Shown here: positions 43,880 through 53,645 of the stretch, piece after piece
Numbering within the stretch: the first letter of the stretch is position 1
Layout: each line of letters begins with the position of its first letter
From: CALBRZ01 sp964511065
GTDB taxonomy: Bacteria; Planctomycetota; Planctomycetia; Pirellulales; S012-138
NCBI GenBank assembly: GCA_964511065.1
Contig: CAZEEG010000016.1
Coordinates: 1 to 64,000 of the forward strand
DNA: 64,000 nt
Reading direction: 5' to 3'
Made by a program: the position numbers and the translations under genes
The notes under the pieces: generated by a model
Told to the model about the DNA's origin: nothing
Seen by the model: only the letters and a program-made list of their open reading frames with translations
Database searches by the model: none

Positions 43880-45562
43880 CTAGGGCTGCGCGGGCTCATC
43901 GTCCGTTGGCGTGGCTGCCGATGGCTGGGACTGCGAGGCGTCCTCTCCTTGCACCGCCGGCGCGTCTGAGGAAGGCTCGCCACTGCCAGCCTCGCCACGA
44001 TTGGCCCCGTTGGTGCCGGCCCCATTGTTGTTGGTCGCGCCACTGCCAGCCTCGCCACCATCAGCTTCGCCGTTCTCTGCTGCGACCCCTGGCTGGCTGC
44101 TGGCATCGGCCACGATGTCGTCCCGCTGCAAGTGGATGCGGTCAAATAGTTCATCGTTGATGATGTAGAACCAGCCTGAGAACCGTTCGTTCAGTTCCTC
44201 GGCCGCTTTCTTGCCGGCCTCCACGCGGCGCTCGTAACGCTCGCGGATGCGGGCGTTGGTGCTCTCGGCTTCTTCGCGGGCGGCTTTGAAATCGGCGGCC
44301 GACTTCAAACCCTGGTCACGAATATTCTCCAGGGCCTGGATGCTGTAGGCAGGCTTGTCCGGATCGGCTTTACCTTCCTCGCCCGGCGCGGCCGGTTCAT
44401 CGGGCAGTTCCACGTATTCCGGCTTGGGGAGCAGGTCTTCGTTGAAGCGGGCCGCGATCAGCAGGTACCGGCTGTCGGCAACGGGGTCACCTTCAGAATC
44501 GGAAGTGTCGCTGCCCAGGTCCTGCTCTTTCTCACCAAAGCGCAACTGGTACTCCACACCATTGTTCATGGCGATGAGAATCTCGCCCTGCTTGGAACGC
44601 AGGTCTACCGCGCCGTTGCCCAAGGGCATCAGGTAATAGCCGCGAGCGGCGAGGCCCTCGGCCAACTGCTGACTGACCTGGAGACCTTCCTGGCCTCCGA
44701 GGAACCGGCCGAGCGACTCGGGCTTGGGCCGCACGTCGACGATCTCCAGCGAGTCGAACGCCTTGAGCATGTCGTCGAGCTTGGCGTGGTCCAGTTGCTT
44801 GCCGCTGGGAAGGTCTTTCAGCTTCCACTTCTGGCCCTCTTCCGCGGTTGGCTGATAGGTCAGGTGGATAATGTCCCCGCCCACGAACCGCCGCTGTTCG
44901 ACATCGAGCGAGTAGTCCAGCAGTTTGATATGGTGGATGGCCGCCGTATCGAGCTTCAGCAGGTCCTTGTTGATCCAATCCTTGAAATTGGTCGACAGCT
45001 TGCTGACATCCACGCGCGAAACGTACACCCGATCCACGCCCGGCACCACCACGTAGCGCATCTCGGGCGCCTCGGGGAAGGTCTCGCCAATGATGAACTC
45101 GGCCAGGGTGTTGTTGCTCTGGTCGGACATGCGGACGAACATGCCCACGCCCGTGTCGCCCGGCTTGGCCTCGCGCGGGTCGAGCACTTTATAGAGTGCC
45201 CGATCGGCAAAGCCCGATGGCTGCACCTGTTCTTTGACCAGCCCCACGATACTGGTGGCCGCCTCGGCCAGTTGGTTGGTAAGGTCGGTGGGGTAGTCGT
45301 ACCGCGAGGGGATGGTCCATTTGCCGTCGGCATCCTTGCGAATTTCGAACTCGCGCCGCTCACCGGTGGCCTCGTCCCACTTGACGATTTCGAGCCGGGC
45401 CGCCTCCAGCGGATCGGTGAACCGAGGGAAGAACAACTCGCCCTGGTCGTTGATGGCTTCGTCGGAGAAATCCACCGAATGCGACCGTACCACCACCACG
45501 CTGGCAATGATGCATACGGCCGCCAGGCCGACATATACGAGCGTTTTGGTCAGTTCACTCAT
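43880..45562 (-). CDS. DUF4340 membrane-anchored protein
   Basis: 560 residues with one N-terminal TM helix (TLVYVGLAAVCIIASVVVV) and a large extracytoplasmic region of the DUF4340 type (WTIPSRYDYPTD, ATSIVGLVKEQVQPSG, DRVYVSRVDVSKLSTNFKDWINKDLLKLD). The last ~90 residues are low-complexity, with GEAGSG repeats and Gly/Asn/Ser/Ala runs. DUF4340 proteins regularly sit beside GldG-like ABC auxiliary proteins, as here, where the gene follows the GldF/GldG fusion by 268 bp. It is probably a periplasmic partner of that exporter. A biochemical function is not established. Confidence 0.87.
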   Translation of the reverse strand: MSELTKTLVYVGLAAVCIIASVVVVRSHSVDFSDEAINDQGELFFPRFTDPLEAARLEIVKWDEATGERREFEIRKDADGKWTIPSRYDYPTDLTNQLAEAATSIVGLVKEQVQPSGFADRALYKVLDPREAKPGDTGVGMFVRMSDQSNNTLAEFIIGETFPEAPEMRYVVVPGVDRVYVSRVDVSKLSTNFKDWINKDLLKLDTAAIHHIKLLDYSLDVEQRRFVGGDIIHLTYQPTAEEGQKWKLKDLPSGKQLDHAKLDDMLKAFDSLEIVDVRPKPESLGRFLGGQEGLQVSQQLAEGLAARGYYLMPLGNGAVDLRSKQGEILIAMNNGVEYQLRFGEKEQDLGSDTSDSEGDPVADSRYLLIAARFNEDLLPKPEYVELPDEPAAPGEEGKADPDKPAYSIQALENIRDQGLKSAADFKAAREEAESTNARIRERYERRVEAGKKAAEELNERFSGWFYIINDELFDRIHLQRDDIVADASSQPGVAAENGEADGGEAGSGATNNNGAGTNGANRGEAGSGEPSSDAPAVQGEDASQSQPSAATPTDDEPAQP

Positions 45563-45830
45563 GGGTTCAGACTCGATCAGTTATGAATCGTGAATCAATT
45601 TCGCGGTGTTGAATTTCGCGGTTTCGCAGGGTCAGCGAAGAACGTGCTGCCAATCCCCGCTGACCAGGCAATCCCTCGCTAACGCGTCAGGCTGGGATTT
45701 TGGGATTTCTCGCGACGAACGCTTCCCATCGGTCGCTCCTCTCGCACGATGGCGCATCGGACACTGGCAGGTTGGCGAGTTGCCACGGGGTGGCAGGCAT
45801 CGCCACCGGTAAACCTTGTACGATACGACC

Positions 45831-48800
45831 TCAATCTCGGAGACGGCGGCTGGACACGCCCAACCGTTCGCGCGACCGGCGATTGACAAACACCACCAGG
45901 CCCATCAATAGCGGCAGCACCGGTGGCACCAGCACCAGCCACATCTTGTAGAACGACTTGATGGAGTCGATCTGGGCCTCCAGCTCGCGCTCCAGTTGCT
46001 TGACTTCCTGCTCGTTCTCGCGGCGGTACTGTTGGACCAGCTTGTTGCGCCGCATCTCGGCCTGTTGCTGCTTGATCCGCCGGCTCGTGGGATCGGTCAC
46101 CTGGGCCAATTCGGCACGAACCTGCTCCTGCAAGGCGTCGATCCGCTGATCCAACTCCAGTTGCTTGTCTTCGCGTTTCTGCTTGGCAACGGCCAGGGCG
46201 TCTTCCACCCGGCTTTCAATTGCCTCCAGCGTACGGTGCTGCGGCCGCCGCTTGCGGATATCCACAAACAGTTCGTCGCCCACCAGCACGTCCACAATGT
46301 TCAGGGCGAATGGCACGTTATCCAGATTCAAAAACACCTCCTGGTCGGGATCATCGCCCCGGGCACGCAGCGCGAAGAACGCGCTGGACAGGCAATCCAC
46401 GTCGGCCACCAGCACCACGTCGATCTCGGGTGAATCCGCGGCGGCACTGGCCGCTTCGGCAGTCTTGCCGTCGTCCTGATCGCCTTGGTTGTGTTCGTGG
46501 TCTTCATGGCCCTCGTGGCCAGGATGATTCACCAACCGCACCTGGTCAGCCAGGCTGCTGCCGCCGTCGGACTGGGCGCCATCGTTGGCACCGGGAAACC
46601 GGAACGGATCGCCTGGCTGCTGGGCGTCGTCGGCCGATTTCTCTGATTCCCTTTCAAGCTCAGCCAACGCCTCGGGGTCGAACTTGCCGTGAATCCGGGC
46701 GGCCACCACGTACTCGGTCGGCCGTTCGGTGCGCTTGTATTCGATTTCCCGCGCCGGGTTCAAGTCGCGGCGGAACGTCTGCGGATTGAACGAGAACAGA
46801 TGCTCGGTCTTCAGCGTGCCGGTGTCCGTACCGGTAAACAGCAGCGGCGTATACGTGGGGCCCGTCGATTTGCCGCGGCGCAGATAGCCGGTCCAAGGGA
46901 ACAAAATCTCCTGCAGTTTCGACGTGATGGCCTGGCTATCGTCAAACGGCTGCTTGGCGCCGGAACCGCGGGCGATAAATACAAACTCCGGATAGAAGTC
47001 GATCTTGGGGTGCGGATTGTAGTGCGTCCACAGGATCTCGTCGGCACTGTATTCCACGCCCAGCAGTTTCCACAACTTCTCCAGGTGCTCGGTGCCGCCA
47101 TCGCGCCCTACTTGCAACATCAGCGGCTGCGGATCCTGGAAAATGGCCGTCGGCACGCCCTGCCGGATGGCGTCGATCACGTGGTCAAGTTCGCTGGGTG
47201 AGAGCGTCGAAGGCTGCACGACCAGCAGCGCCGAGTAATACCGCTGGCCATCGGGACCGTTCACCTTGATCGGTTCCTTCGGATCGACTTCCTCCACGCG
47301 GTATTGCTTCTCCAGTTCCTGGATCAGCATCTCTTTCTCGGGCCGCTGCGCGGCAAAGTGCGGTGGAATGTCCGGCGGGAACAGTTGCGCCCCGGTCCGC
47401 ACCACCCCGATGGTCTTGGTCTGCTCGGCATCGCGGCACACCGTGACGACCGAGCGGGCCAATTCGTATTCAATTGGAATCCCGCGGTCGATGAACGGGA
47501 TCACGTGCTTGTTCAAACCCGAGGTGAACGCCACGGCCATGAACAGTTCGTCCAGCTTCAGTTGGCCGCGGCGCTGGATCCCCACCTGCCTGGGCTCGAT
47601 GTTGTACAACTGCTGAGCCCGGTCGGCTTCTTCGCTGGCCGGGGGCGTTTCGTTGATGACAATTTCCACGTAAGGGTTGCGGAGCGCTTCGATTTCCCGC
47701 AACGTGTTCAGCAGGTTCAGCCGCGTGGTGATGTAGGTTTCAGGCGTGCGGTCTTCCGGGCTGATAAACGCCTCGATCCGCACACGGCGCGGACGCCGCA
47801 CGGCCACTCTCCCGGTTTCGGGGTTGTAGGCGATTGTCGTATCGCCATCGCCCGAGGGTGGGAGTCCGATGCCTAGCGGCCCCAGAATCTTTTCTTCGAA
47901 TTCCTCGACCGTTTGCGGCGGACGCTGGTGCTCCTGCCGGTAGGCTGCGAGTGCGTCGTCGATCTTCTTCAGTGTTTCGGCATGCTCCTCCCGGTACTGC
48001 TGCGGGAGCGATTCGTGCCGGTAGCCGAGGTTGCTGACAATCTGCTTGGTATTGGGCGAGAGCGAATTGAGGCCCTCGGCGGTGGCGTCGAACCGCAGTG
48101 TGACATAGGCCGAGAGCACGATCACGCCCACGCAAATGGCGCCCAACGAGATGGCCCGGGCCACGTAGTGCCCCAGCAGGTTTTGGCCATCGCGGCCCCC
48201 CAGCCAGTGCCGGCGGCCGATCAGGATCACGCACAGGTAGAAGCAGAAGGCGGAAATCAGGATGAAGTACATCATGCTCGAGAAGCTGATCACCCCGCTT
48301 TGGAAATCGCGGAAGTGCCAGCCGATGCTCAAGCGCTGAATGTGGATCGCGAGCCAATCGGGAAAGATCGTGTTGGCCGCGGCGGCGAACACCAGCGGGG
48401 CGTTGAACACGGTCCCCAGCACGAATCCCACGGTCAGGTCGCCGGTGAGGAACGAGGCCACCATGCCGATGGAGATCATCGCCACGCCTACCATCCAGTA
48501 ACCGAAGTACATGCCGAAGAACAGGCCCAGGTCGGGCGAGCCCAGCACTTCGAGCATCATCAGGTTGCAGGCGGCCGAGTACGCCAGCGAGGCCGTGTAA
48601 ATAGCCACGGCCGCCAGAAACTTTCCGGCGACCACTTCAACATCGCTGGCGGGAATGGTCAGCAACAGTTCATCGGTGCCTAGCCGCCGCTCCTCGGCCC
48701 AAATGCTCATGGTGATGGCCGGGATGAAAATCAGCAGGATGTACGGCAGCCACTTGTTCAATTGATCCAGGTTGGCCAGGTTCGAATTGAAGAACTCGTT

Positions 48801-48923
48801 CGGCCAGAACGCAGCGATCCCGGTCAACAGCACGAACAGGAACAAGAACACGTAGCCTGTCGGGCTGGTGAAATAGCTGACAAAGTTCCGTTTGAATACG
48901 GCTAGCAGCACAGAACTTTTCAT
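45831..48923 (-). CDS. ABC-2 permease fused to GldG-like auxiliary protein
   Basis: 1030 residues joining two normally separate proteins. Residues 1-~300 form a GldF/ABC-2 permease: six or more TM helices and SIWAEERRLGTDELLLTIPASDVEVVAGKF, the ATPase-contacting block. Residues ~330-1000 form a GldG-like periplasmic domain (IEAFISPEDRTPETYITTRLNLLNTLREIEAL, ALLVVQPSTLSPSELDHVIDAI, VVLVADVDCLSSAFFALRARGDDP). A coiled coil and a final TM helix (MWLVLVPPVLPLLMGLVVFVNR) close it. ATG 48923 (MKSSVLLAVFKRNF) is the natural start. It is driven by the ATPase gene 84 bp upstream. Gld proteins serve gliding motility in Bacteroidetes; here the cargo is unknown. Confidence 0.88.
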   Translation of the reverse strand: MKSSVLLAVFKRNFVSYFTSPTGYVFLFLFVLLTGIAAFWPNEFFNSNLANLDQLNKWLPYILLIFIPAITMSIWAEERRLGTDELLLTIPASDVEVVAGKFLAAVAIYTASLAYSAACNLMMLEVLGSPDLGLFFGMYFGYWMVGVAMISIGMVASFLTGDLTVGFVLGTVFNAPLVFAAAANTIFPDWLAIHIQRLSIGWHFRDFQSGVISFSSMMYFILISAFCFYLCVILIGRRHWLGGRDGQNLLGHYVARAISLGAICVGVIVLSAYVTLRFDATAEGLNSLSPNTKQIVSNLGYRHESLPQQYREEHAETLKKIDDALAAYRQEHQRPPQTVEEFEEKILGPLGIGLPPSGDGDTTIAYNPETGRVAVRRPRRVRIEAFISPEDRTPETYITTRLNLLNTLREIEALRNPYVEIVINETPPASEEADRAQQLYNIEPRQVGIQRRGQLKLDELFMAVAFTSGLNKHVIPFIDRGIPIEYELARSVVTVCRDAEQTKTIGVVRTGAQLFPPDIPPHFAAQRPEKEMLIQELEKQYRVEEVDPKEPIKVNGPDGQRYYSALLVVQPSTLSPSELDHVIDAIRQGVPTAIFQDPQPLMLQVGRDGGTEHLEKLWKLLGVEYSADEILWTHYNPHPKIDFYPEFVFIARGSGAKQPFDDSQAITSKLQEILFPWTGYLRRGKSTGPTYTPLLFTGTDTGTLKTEHLFSFNPQTFRRDLNPAREIEYKRTERPTEYVVAARIHGKFDPEALAELERESEKSADDAQQPGDPFRFPGANDGAQSDGGSSLADQVRLVNHPGHEGHEDHEHNQGDQDDGKTAEAASAAADSPEIDVVLVADVDCLSSAFFALRARGDDPDQEVFLNLDNVPFALNIVDVLVGDELFVDIRKRRPQHRTLEAIESRVEDALAVAKQKREDKQLELDQRIDALQEQVRAELAQVTDPTSRRIKQQQAEMRRNKLVQQYRRENEQEVKQLERELEAQIDSIKSFYKMWLVLVPPVLPLLMGLVVFVNRRSRERLGVSSRRLRD

Positions 48924-49007
48924 GGCGTGTCTTAATCCGATCGAACCGGTTTTGGAATCTGGCGAGGACGCAATGCAGCAGCGGTGGACGGCCAACGGCC
49001 CGGGCCG

Positions 49008-49841
49008 TTACGACGCGGTGCTCAGCTCGTGGAAGCGCTCTTCGAGCGTGGCGTGACCGGCGGCCAATTCAGAAATGGGGCCGTCGAACTTCAGCCGGCC
49101 ATCGGCAATGAAAATCGCCCGGCTGCACATCGCCTGCACTTCTTGCATGATGTGCGTAGAAAGCAAAATGGTGCGGTCCTTGCCCAACTGGGTGATGGTC
49201 CGCCGCACCTCGATAATCTGGTTGGGATCCAGCCCGGCCGTGGGTTCGTCCATGATGAGCACGTCTGGATCGTGAAGCAACGCCTGGGCCATCCCCACTC
49301 GCTGCCGGTAACCGCGGGACAACTTGCCGATGGGCTTGCCCAACACTTCCCACAGGTCCAGCAGATCGACGACCTTTTCGATACGGTCCTTGCGCTGGGC
49401 TGCCGGCATGCCGCGGGCAGTGGCGAAGAACCGCAGCAGGCCTAGCGGCGTCATGTCGCGATAGAGCGGGCCGTTTTCCGGCAGGTAGCCCAGGTGCGCG
49501 CTGCCCTGGATGCGCTGGCCCGCCATGTCGTACCCGGCAATGCGGGCCAGGCCGGCGCTGGGCGCCAGGTAGCCGGTCAGCAGCTTCATGGTGGTGCTTT
49601 TGCCGGCGCCGTTGGGGCCGAGGAAGGCGACGACTTCGCCCCGGTAGACCTTGAACGATACGTCGTCAATCGCGGCAAACCGGCCGTAGTACTTGCACAA
49701 ACCTACGGCCTCGATCATCGGAGTATCGCCGCGGTCGGCCGCCGATCCATTGGACTTTGCCGCCGCGGCCGGAGCATTCTGGTCCGTGGCCGGATCGGAA
49801 ACGTTCCCTGTCGATTCTGCCTGATGAGCGTTGCTGGTCAT
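49008..49841 (-). CDS. ABC transporter ATP-binding protein, GldA-like
   Basis: ATPase subunit of the adjacent exporter. 277 residues. Walker A is GPNGAGKST, the Q-loop region GYLPENGPLYRDMTPLGLL, the signature LSRGYRQRVG, Walker B VLIMDEPTAGLDP and the switch histidine STHIMQE. LPENGPLY is a feature of the GldA/CcmA/NatA subgroup. An N-terminal ~40-residue Ala/Asn/Ser/Asp-rich tail precedes the domain (MTSNAHQAEST...). ATG 49841 was chosen; the frame stays open to 49955. It heads an operon with the permease fusion and DUF4340 protein. Confidence 0.92.
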   Translation of the reverse strand: MTSNAHQAESTGNVSDPATDQNAPAAAAKSNGSAADRGDTPMIEAVGLCKYYGRFAAIDDVSFKVYRGEVVAFLGPNGAGKSTTMKLLTGYLAPSAGLARIAGYDMAGQRIQGSAHLGYLPENGPLYRDMTPLGLLRFFATARGMPAAQRKDRIEKVVDLLDLWEVLGKPIGKLSRGYRQRVGMAQALLHDPDVLIMDEPTAGLDPNQIIEVRRTITQLGKDRTILLSTHIMQEVQAMCSRAIFIADGRLKFDGPISELAAGHATLEERFHELSTAS

Positions 49842-50690
49842 GTACCAAACCTCGCAGCCGTTACGATCGTTACTGCTGATTCTCGGAGGAAGGCCGAAAT
49901 CGTTTGAATTGAAAGGGAAGGCCGCCGCACCACGGCTTCCCCGGCCTCGGCCCATCCCTCAGGTATCTCGTTGTACCGTTAATGAACCTAGCCCGCTTTT
50001 CCACGGCCCTAAAGCCCGCGGGGGCCAGATTCACCGCGTGGGCGGAAGCACCCCCAGCGCCTGCCCAATGGCCGCTCCCCAGACAGCCTCCGACGCCCGT
50101 CTCCGCAGGCAATCCACCCAAGGCTACGGCCGAGGGATACGTGCAGTGGGCTACTTAGCTGGACGCCGCGACTGGAGCGGCTCAGCCCCCCGGGAAACGC
50201 CAATATGCGGTTTCACCCTTTTCGGGGCAACCCGATCCGCCGCAGCAGACCACCATACCGGCAATGTCCACGCGGTCGCGGCAGGTTCCCCTAGCCTCTA
50301 CGCCTGCCATTTGCCGATGGTTCGCCCGCCGGGGGGCCACCAATCCTCAACTTTTTCCCGAGCGGCGCAAAAATAGGAAGGAAAGTTGCGCACCTTAGGG
50401 AGCAATCCTCCCCCGCGGCCGCATCCCCCCATGCTCGCGCCGTGAGCTCCGGCTGAACACCGGTCAGCTTGGTTCGCAATTTGCGCCGTTTATTAAATCT
50501 TTGCGTTTTAACGGCTTTGGCAACGCGCCCGGCTCAACACCGCCGCCCGGCGGCCCTGCCCCCCAAGGAAGTCCTGTGCCCTACAGGAAAGGGTACCGCC
50601 GCTGGCTTTGTTCCACAAACCTGGTGGGAACATGCCCCGGCAGCGACGCAGCGGGAAATGGCAATGGAGGCCTTTGGCTTAATGGTTGCT
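49842..50690. other. Intergenic region
   Basis: About 850 bp with no supported gene on either strand. A locally AT-rich patch near 50487-50515 (TTTATTAAATC, GCGTTTTAACG) could be a promoter region, but no -35/-10 pair was assigned. Confidence 0.5.
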
Positions 50691-51704
50691 TCACGCCGAA
50701 CGTTTGCAAGCGGCCAGCATCCGCAAGTGCCCGGCCGTATCGGGATGAATGTCCACCTGGCTCCAGCCGTCTTGCTGTTCGGCCAGACGGCGAACGGTGG
50801 CGGCAATCATGGGGCTGAGCTCGCAAAACAGCCAACCGCCGGGACGAAGCCGTTCGAGCGATTGTTCCAGCAGCGGACCGATGACATCCGTTCCTTCTGG
50901 CCCGGCTTCCAAGGCGCCGTGTGGTTCGTGCTGTCCGACTTCCGGCGGCAACTCGGCCATCTCCGCACTGCGCACGTAAGGCGGATTGCTGACGATGAAG
51001 TCGAATTGCGCGCCGGCAGGAACCGCGGCAAACAGATCGCTTTCAATGAAATCGATCCGATCGGCCACCTGGTGCCGCTGGGCGTTCTCTTGGGCCACCG
51101 CCAGCGCAGCGGGGCTGATGTCGATCGCCGTCACTTCGGCCCCCGGCAGGTGCCGGGCGGCGCAGACGGCCAGGATTCCGCTGCCTGTTCCCACGTCGGC
51201 AATTTGCCAAGGGTGATGGTTGCGCCTGGACCGCGACTGAACCGCTACCTGGCCGGACTCTTCAGCCGATTCGCTGGCTGAGCCTTCGGCCGGTTGTGCC
51301 GTTTCAGCCACCGCCGGCCCCGCGTTGGCGGCCAGGGGCGCCTGCCTGGCGTGCTCCTCCTGCGCCCGATCGAGCAGGGCCATCACGAGCATCTCGGTCT
51401 CGGGCCGAGGAATCAGCACATCGGGCGTAACCCGAAACGGCAGCGAATAGAACTCCCGGTAGCCGACCAGGTAGGCCACCGGCACTCCTGCCGCGCGCTG
51501 CTTGACCAGCCCGCGAAAGGCGGCGCGCACCTCGTCGCCGGGGTCCTCATTGTAAACGGTGTACAGTTCGATCCGGCTGCAACCGCGGGCGTGGGCCAAC
51601 AGCACTTCCGCATCAATCCGCGGTGAGTCGGCACCGTGTTGCTTGAGGAAATCGGTGGTCCAGGTCAAGAGCCGGCCGACCGTCCATTTTTCTGCTTCTG
51701 CCAT
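50691..51704 (-). CDS. prmC: Peptide chain release factor N5-glutamine methyltransferase PrmC
   Basis: Methylates the GGQ glutamine of release factors. 337 residues against the usual ~280. The N-terminal helical domain (WTTDFLKQHGADSPRIDAEVLLAHA) is followed by PVAYLVGYREFYSLPFRVTPDVLIPRPETE. A SAM domain has ADVGTGSGILAV, TAIDISPAAL and the catalytic VSNPPYV. Between RPETEMLVMALLD and the SAM domain lies a ~50-residue Ala/Glu/Ser-rich insert (about 115-165). It is downstream of prfA by 75 bp, matching its substrate gene. Confidence 0.95.
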   Translation of the reverse strand: MAEAEKWTVGRLLTWTTDFLKQHGADSPRIDAEVLLAHARGCSRIELYTVYNEDPGDEVRAAFRGLVKQRAAGVPVAYLVGYREFYSLPFRVTPDVLIPRPETEMLVMALLDRAQEEHARQAPLAANAGPAVAETAQPAEGSASESAEESGQVAVQSRSRRNHHPWQIADVGTGSGILAVCAARHLPGAEVTAIDISPAALAVAQENAQRHQVADRIDFIESDLFAAVPAGAQFDFIVSNPPYVRSAEMAELPPEVGQHEPHGALEAGPEGTDVIGPLLEQSLERLRPGGWLFCELSPMIAATVRRLAEQQDGWSQVDIHPDTAGHLRMLAACKRSA

Positions 51705-51779
51705 AGTTCTTCCTGGCTGGCCGGCTGGACAATCCGTTGGAGGCGGGGCGGGGTGTGGCCGCTGCCGCGGCCTGCAGCG

Positions 51780-52853
51780 TCACTGGATGGCCCCGAAGGC
51801 CTCGCGCTGCTTCACGCGGGCGTGTTCCATACAGGCCTCGATCACCGGATCCAGGTTTCCGGCCAGGATGCTGTCTAGTTTGTAAATGGTGAAATTGATG
51901 CGGTGATCGGTGACGCGGTTCTCAGGGAAATTATACGTACGAATCCGCTGGCTGCGGTCGCCCGACCCGACCAGGCTCTTGCGTTCTGCCGCCCGCTTGG
52001 CGACTTCCTGCTGCTGCCGATGCTCGTAAAGCCGGGCCTTGAGCACGCGGAGCGCCTTGGCGCGGTTCTTGTGCTGGCTCTTTTCGTCCTGGCAGGTCAC
52101 CACGATGCCGGTTTCCAGGTGGGTGAGGCGGATCGCTGAAGCCGTCTTGTTCACGTGCTGACCGCCCGGCCCGCTGGCGTGGTACACGTCCTCCCGGTAA
52201 TCGTCGCGGCTGAGGTCCACTTCCACGTCCTCAGGCTCGGGCATCACCGCGACCGTAGCGGCCGAGGTGTGAATGCGGCCCTTGGCCTCGGTCTCGGGCA
52301 CGCGCTGCACGCGGTGACCGCCGCTTTCGTACTGGAGGGTGCGGAACACGCCTTCGCCTTCGATGCCCAGGATGATTTCCTTGAAGCCGCCCATCTCGGT
52401 GGGGTGCATCTCAAGGATTTCGACCTTCCAGCCCTGGTCCTCGGCGTACTTGCGATACATTTCGTAGAGGTCGCGGGCGAAGAGCGCACCTTCATCGCCG
52501 CCCACGCCGGCCCGAATTTCCATCACGCAGCGGGTCCGGGTGGCGTCTTCGCCGCCCATCGTCAGATCGAGCAGGTCGTTAAACGCCTCCTCTTGCTGCT
52601 TGCGCAGATCGGGAAGTTCTGCCTCGGCCAACTCGGCCATTTCCGGATCGTCGCCCCGGGCCAACTCCAGGGTCTCGGCAATCTGGCGATTGATGTCTTT
52701 GAATTCGCGGTACCGCGTCGCCAACTTCGCGATGCCGCCCCGTTCCCGGGCCACGGCAGCCATGCGGCTAGGGTCTGCCGACAACTGCGGATCGAGCAGC
52801 GCCTTTTCCAGTTGTTCGTAGCGGGCCAGTGTCTGTTCAAGCATTTCGAGCAT
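51780..52853 (-). CDS. prfA: Peptide chain release factor 1
   Basis: Terminates translation at UAA/UAG. 357 residues, normal length. GGQ occurs in HASGPGGQHVNKTASAIRLTHLETGIVV. Typical blocks include EIRAGVGGDEGALFARDLYEMYRKYA, SGGHRVQRVPETEAKGRIHTSAATVAV and the C-terminal RIRTYNFPENRVTDHRI. It is encoded between rpmE and prmC, a cluster also seen in other bacteria. Confidence 0.97.
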   Translation of the reverse strand: MLEMLEQTLARYEQLEKALLDPQLSADPSRMAAVARERGGIAKLATRYREFKDINRQIAETLELARGDDPEMAELAEAELPDLRKQQEEAFNDLLDLTMGGEDATRTRCVMEIRAGVGGDEGALFARDLYEMYRKYAEDQGWKVEILEMHPTEMGGFKEIILGIEGEGVFRTLQYESGGHRVQRVPETEAKGRIHTSAATVAVMPEPEDVEVDLSRDDYREDVYHASGPGGQHVNKTASAIRLTHLETGIVVTCQDEKSQHKNRAKALRVLKARLYEHRQQQEVAKRAAERKSLVGSGDRSQRIRTYNFPENRVTDHRINFTIYKLDSILAGNLDPVIEACMEHARVKQREAFGAIQ

Positions 52854-53369
52854 AGGCGAACCCTCGGTTCAGCGATCTCTCAGCCGGCAGCGTGCGAGAG
52901 CCATGATGGAGCCAAACGGCTGCTTCGCACGCCAAGAGGTACGGCAGCGGCAGGCAAGACTTGTGGGAAGAACGAAAATGCGGAAAAGTCGCCGTGCCCG
53001 CCGCTGGTTTGGAGTACGGCAAGTCTGCTGGCCAGTCCGGCACCACCAACAACGCGGTGCGACTGACAGGCGGACCACACGGCAAACACGCTGGCACCGT
53101 GCCGACGGCGGCCACAGTGCCTAAAGTGGCCACACTGCCCCTGACGGTCACGTTGAACCCGGCGGGGCGGGCCGACACGCGCAGAGCTAACCTGCCGCCA
53201 GGAGCCGACCTGCCGCCAACGGTGCGTCGGCATCGCCGCCGCAGGCGAGGCGTATCCGGGGGGCGAGCCCCACTGCCCGGCCCGGTGACGCTCCGCTCGC
53301 GCGCAGCAGCAAGATGGAAGGAAAGACGGGTCGGAATGGAAGGGAGATCGCGCAGCGGAGGTGCCGCCG
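52854..53369. other. Intergenic region with tandem array
   Basis: 516 bp between rpmE and prfA, long for an operon, so prfA may have its own promoter. It contains the 18-bp array listed next. Confidence 0.5.
53086..53139. repeat. 18-bp tandem repeat, 3 units
   Basis: Three 18-bp units (53086-53103, 53104-53121, 53122-53139) ending in GTGCC, GTGCC and CTGCC. On the minus strand they read as a six-residue repeat (GSVATL, GTVAAV, GTVPAC). Same period as the array at 1805. Confidence 0.75.
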
Positions 53370-53645
53370 CTAGGACTCGGCGGGCGTTTCGGCTTCGGTG
53401 GCTTCGGCCTTGGCCTTGCCCTTCTTGCCCCGGTTCAGGCTGGCATAGCCGCCGGCAAACTTCTTCTGGAACTTTTCAATCCGGCCGGCCGTATCGACGT
53501 ATTTCAGCTTGCCCGTGTAGAACGGGTGGCACGCATTGCAAATATCGACCTTTAGTTCGGCAACCGTGCTGCGGGTCTGAAACGAATTGCCGCAACCGCA
53601 GGTGACCGTCGTTTCCACGTACTTGGGGTGAATGCCGTCTTTCAT
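53370..53645 (-). CDS. rpmE: Ribosomal protein bL31, zinc-binding type
   Basis: 50S protein at the subunit interface. 91 residues. Four zinc-ligand cysteines are present (C16 and C18 in TCGCGN, C36 and C39 in DICNACHPF), so this is the Zn-dependent C+ form. MKDGIHPKYVE and HPFYTGKLKYVDTAGRIEKFQKKF are canonical. A Lys/Ala/Glu-rich tail extends the C-terminus by about 18 residues (KAKAEATEAETPAES). Confidence 0.97.
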   Translation of the reverse strand: MKDGIHPKYVETTVTCGCGNSFQTRSTVAELKVDICNACHPFYTGKLKYVDTAGRIEKFQKKFAGGYASLNRGKKGKAKAEATEAETPAES

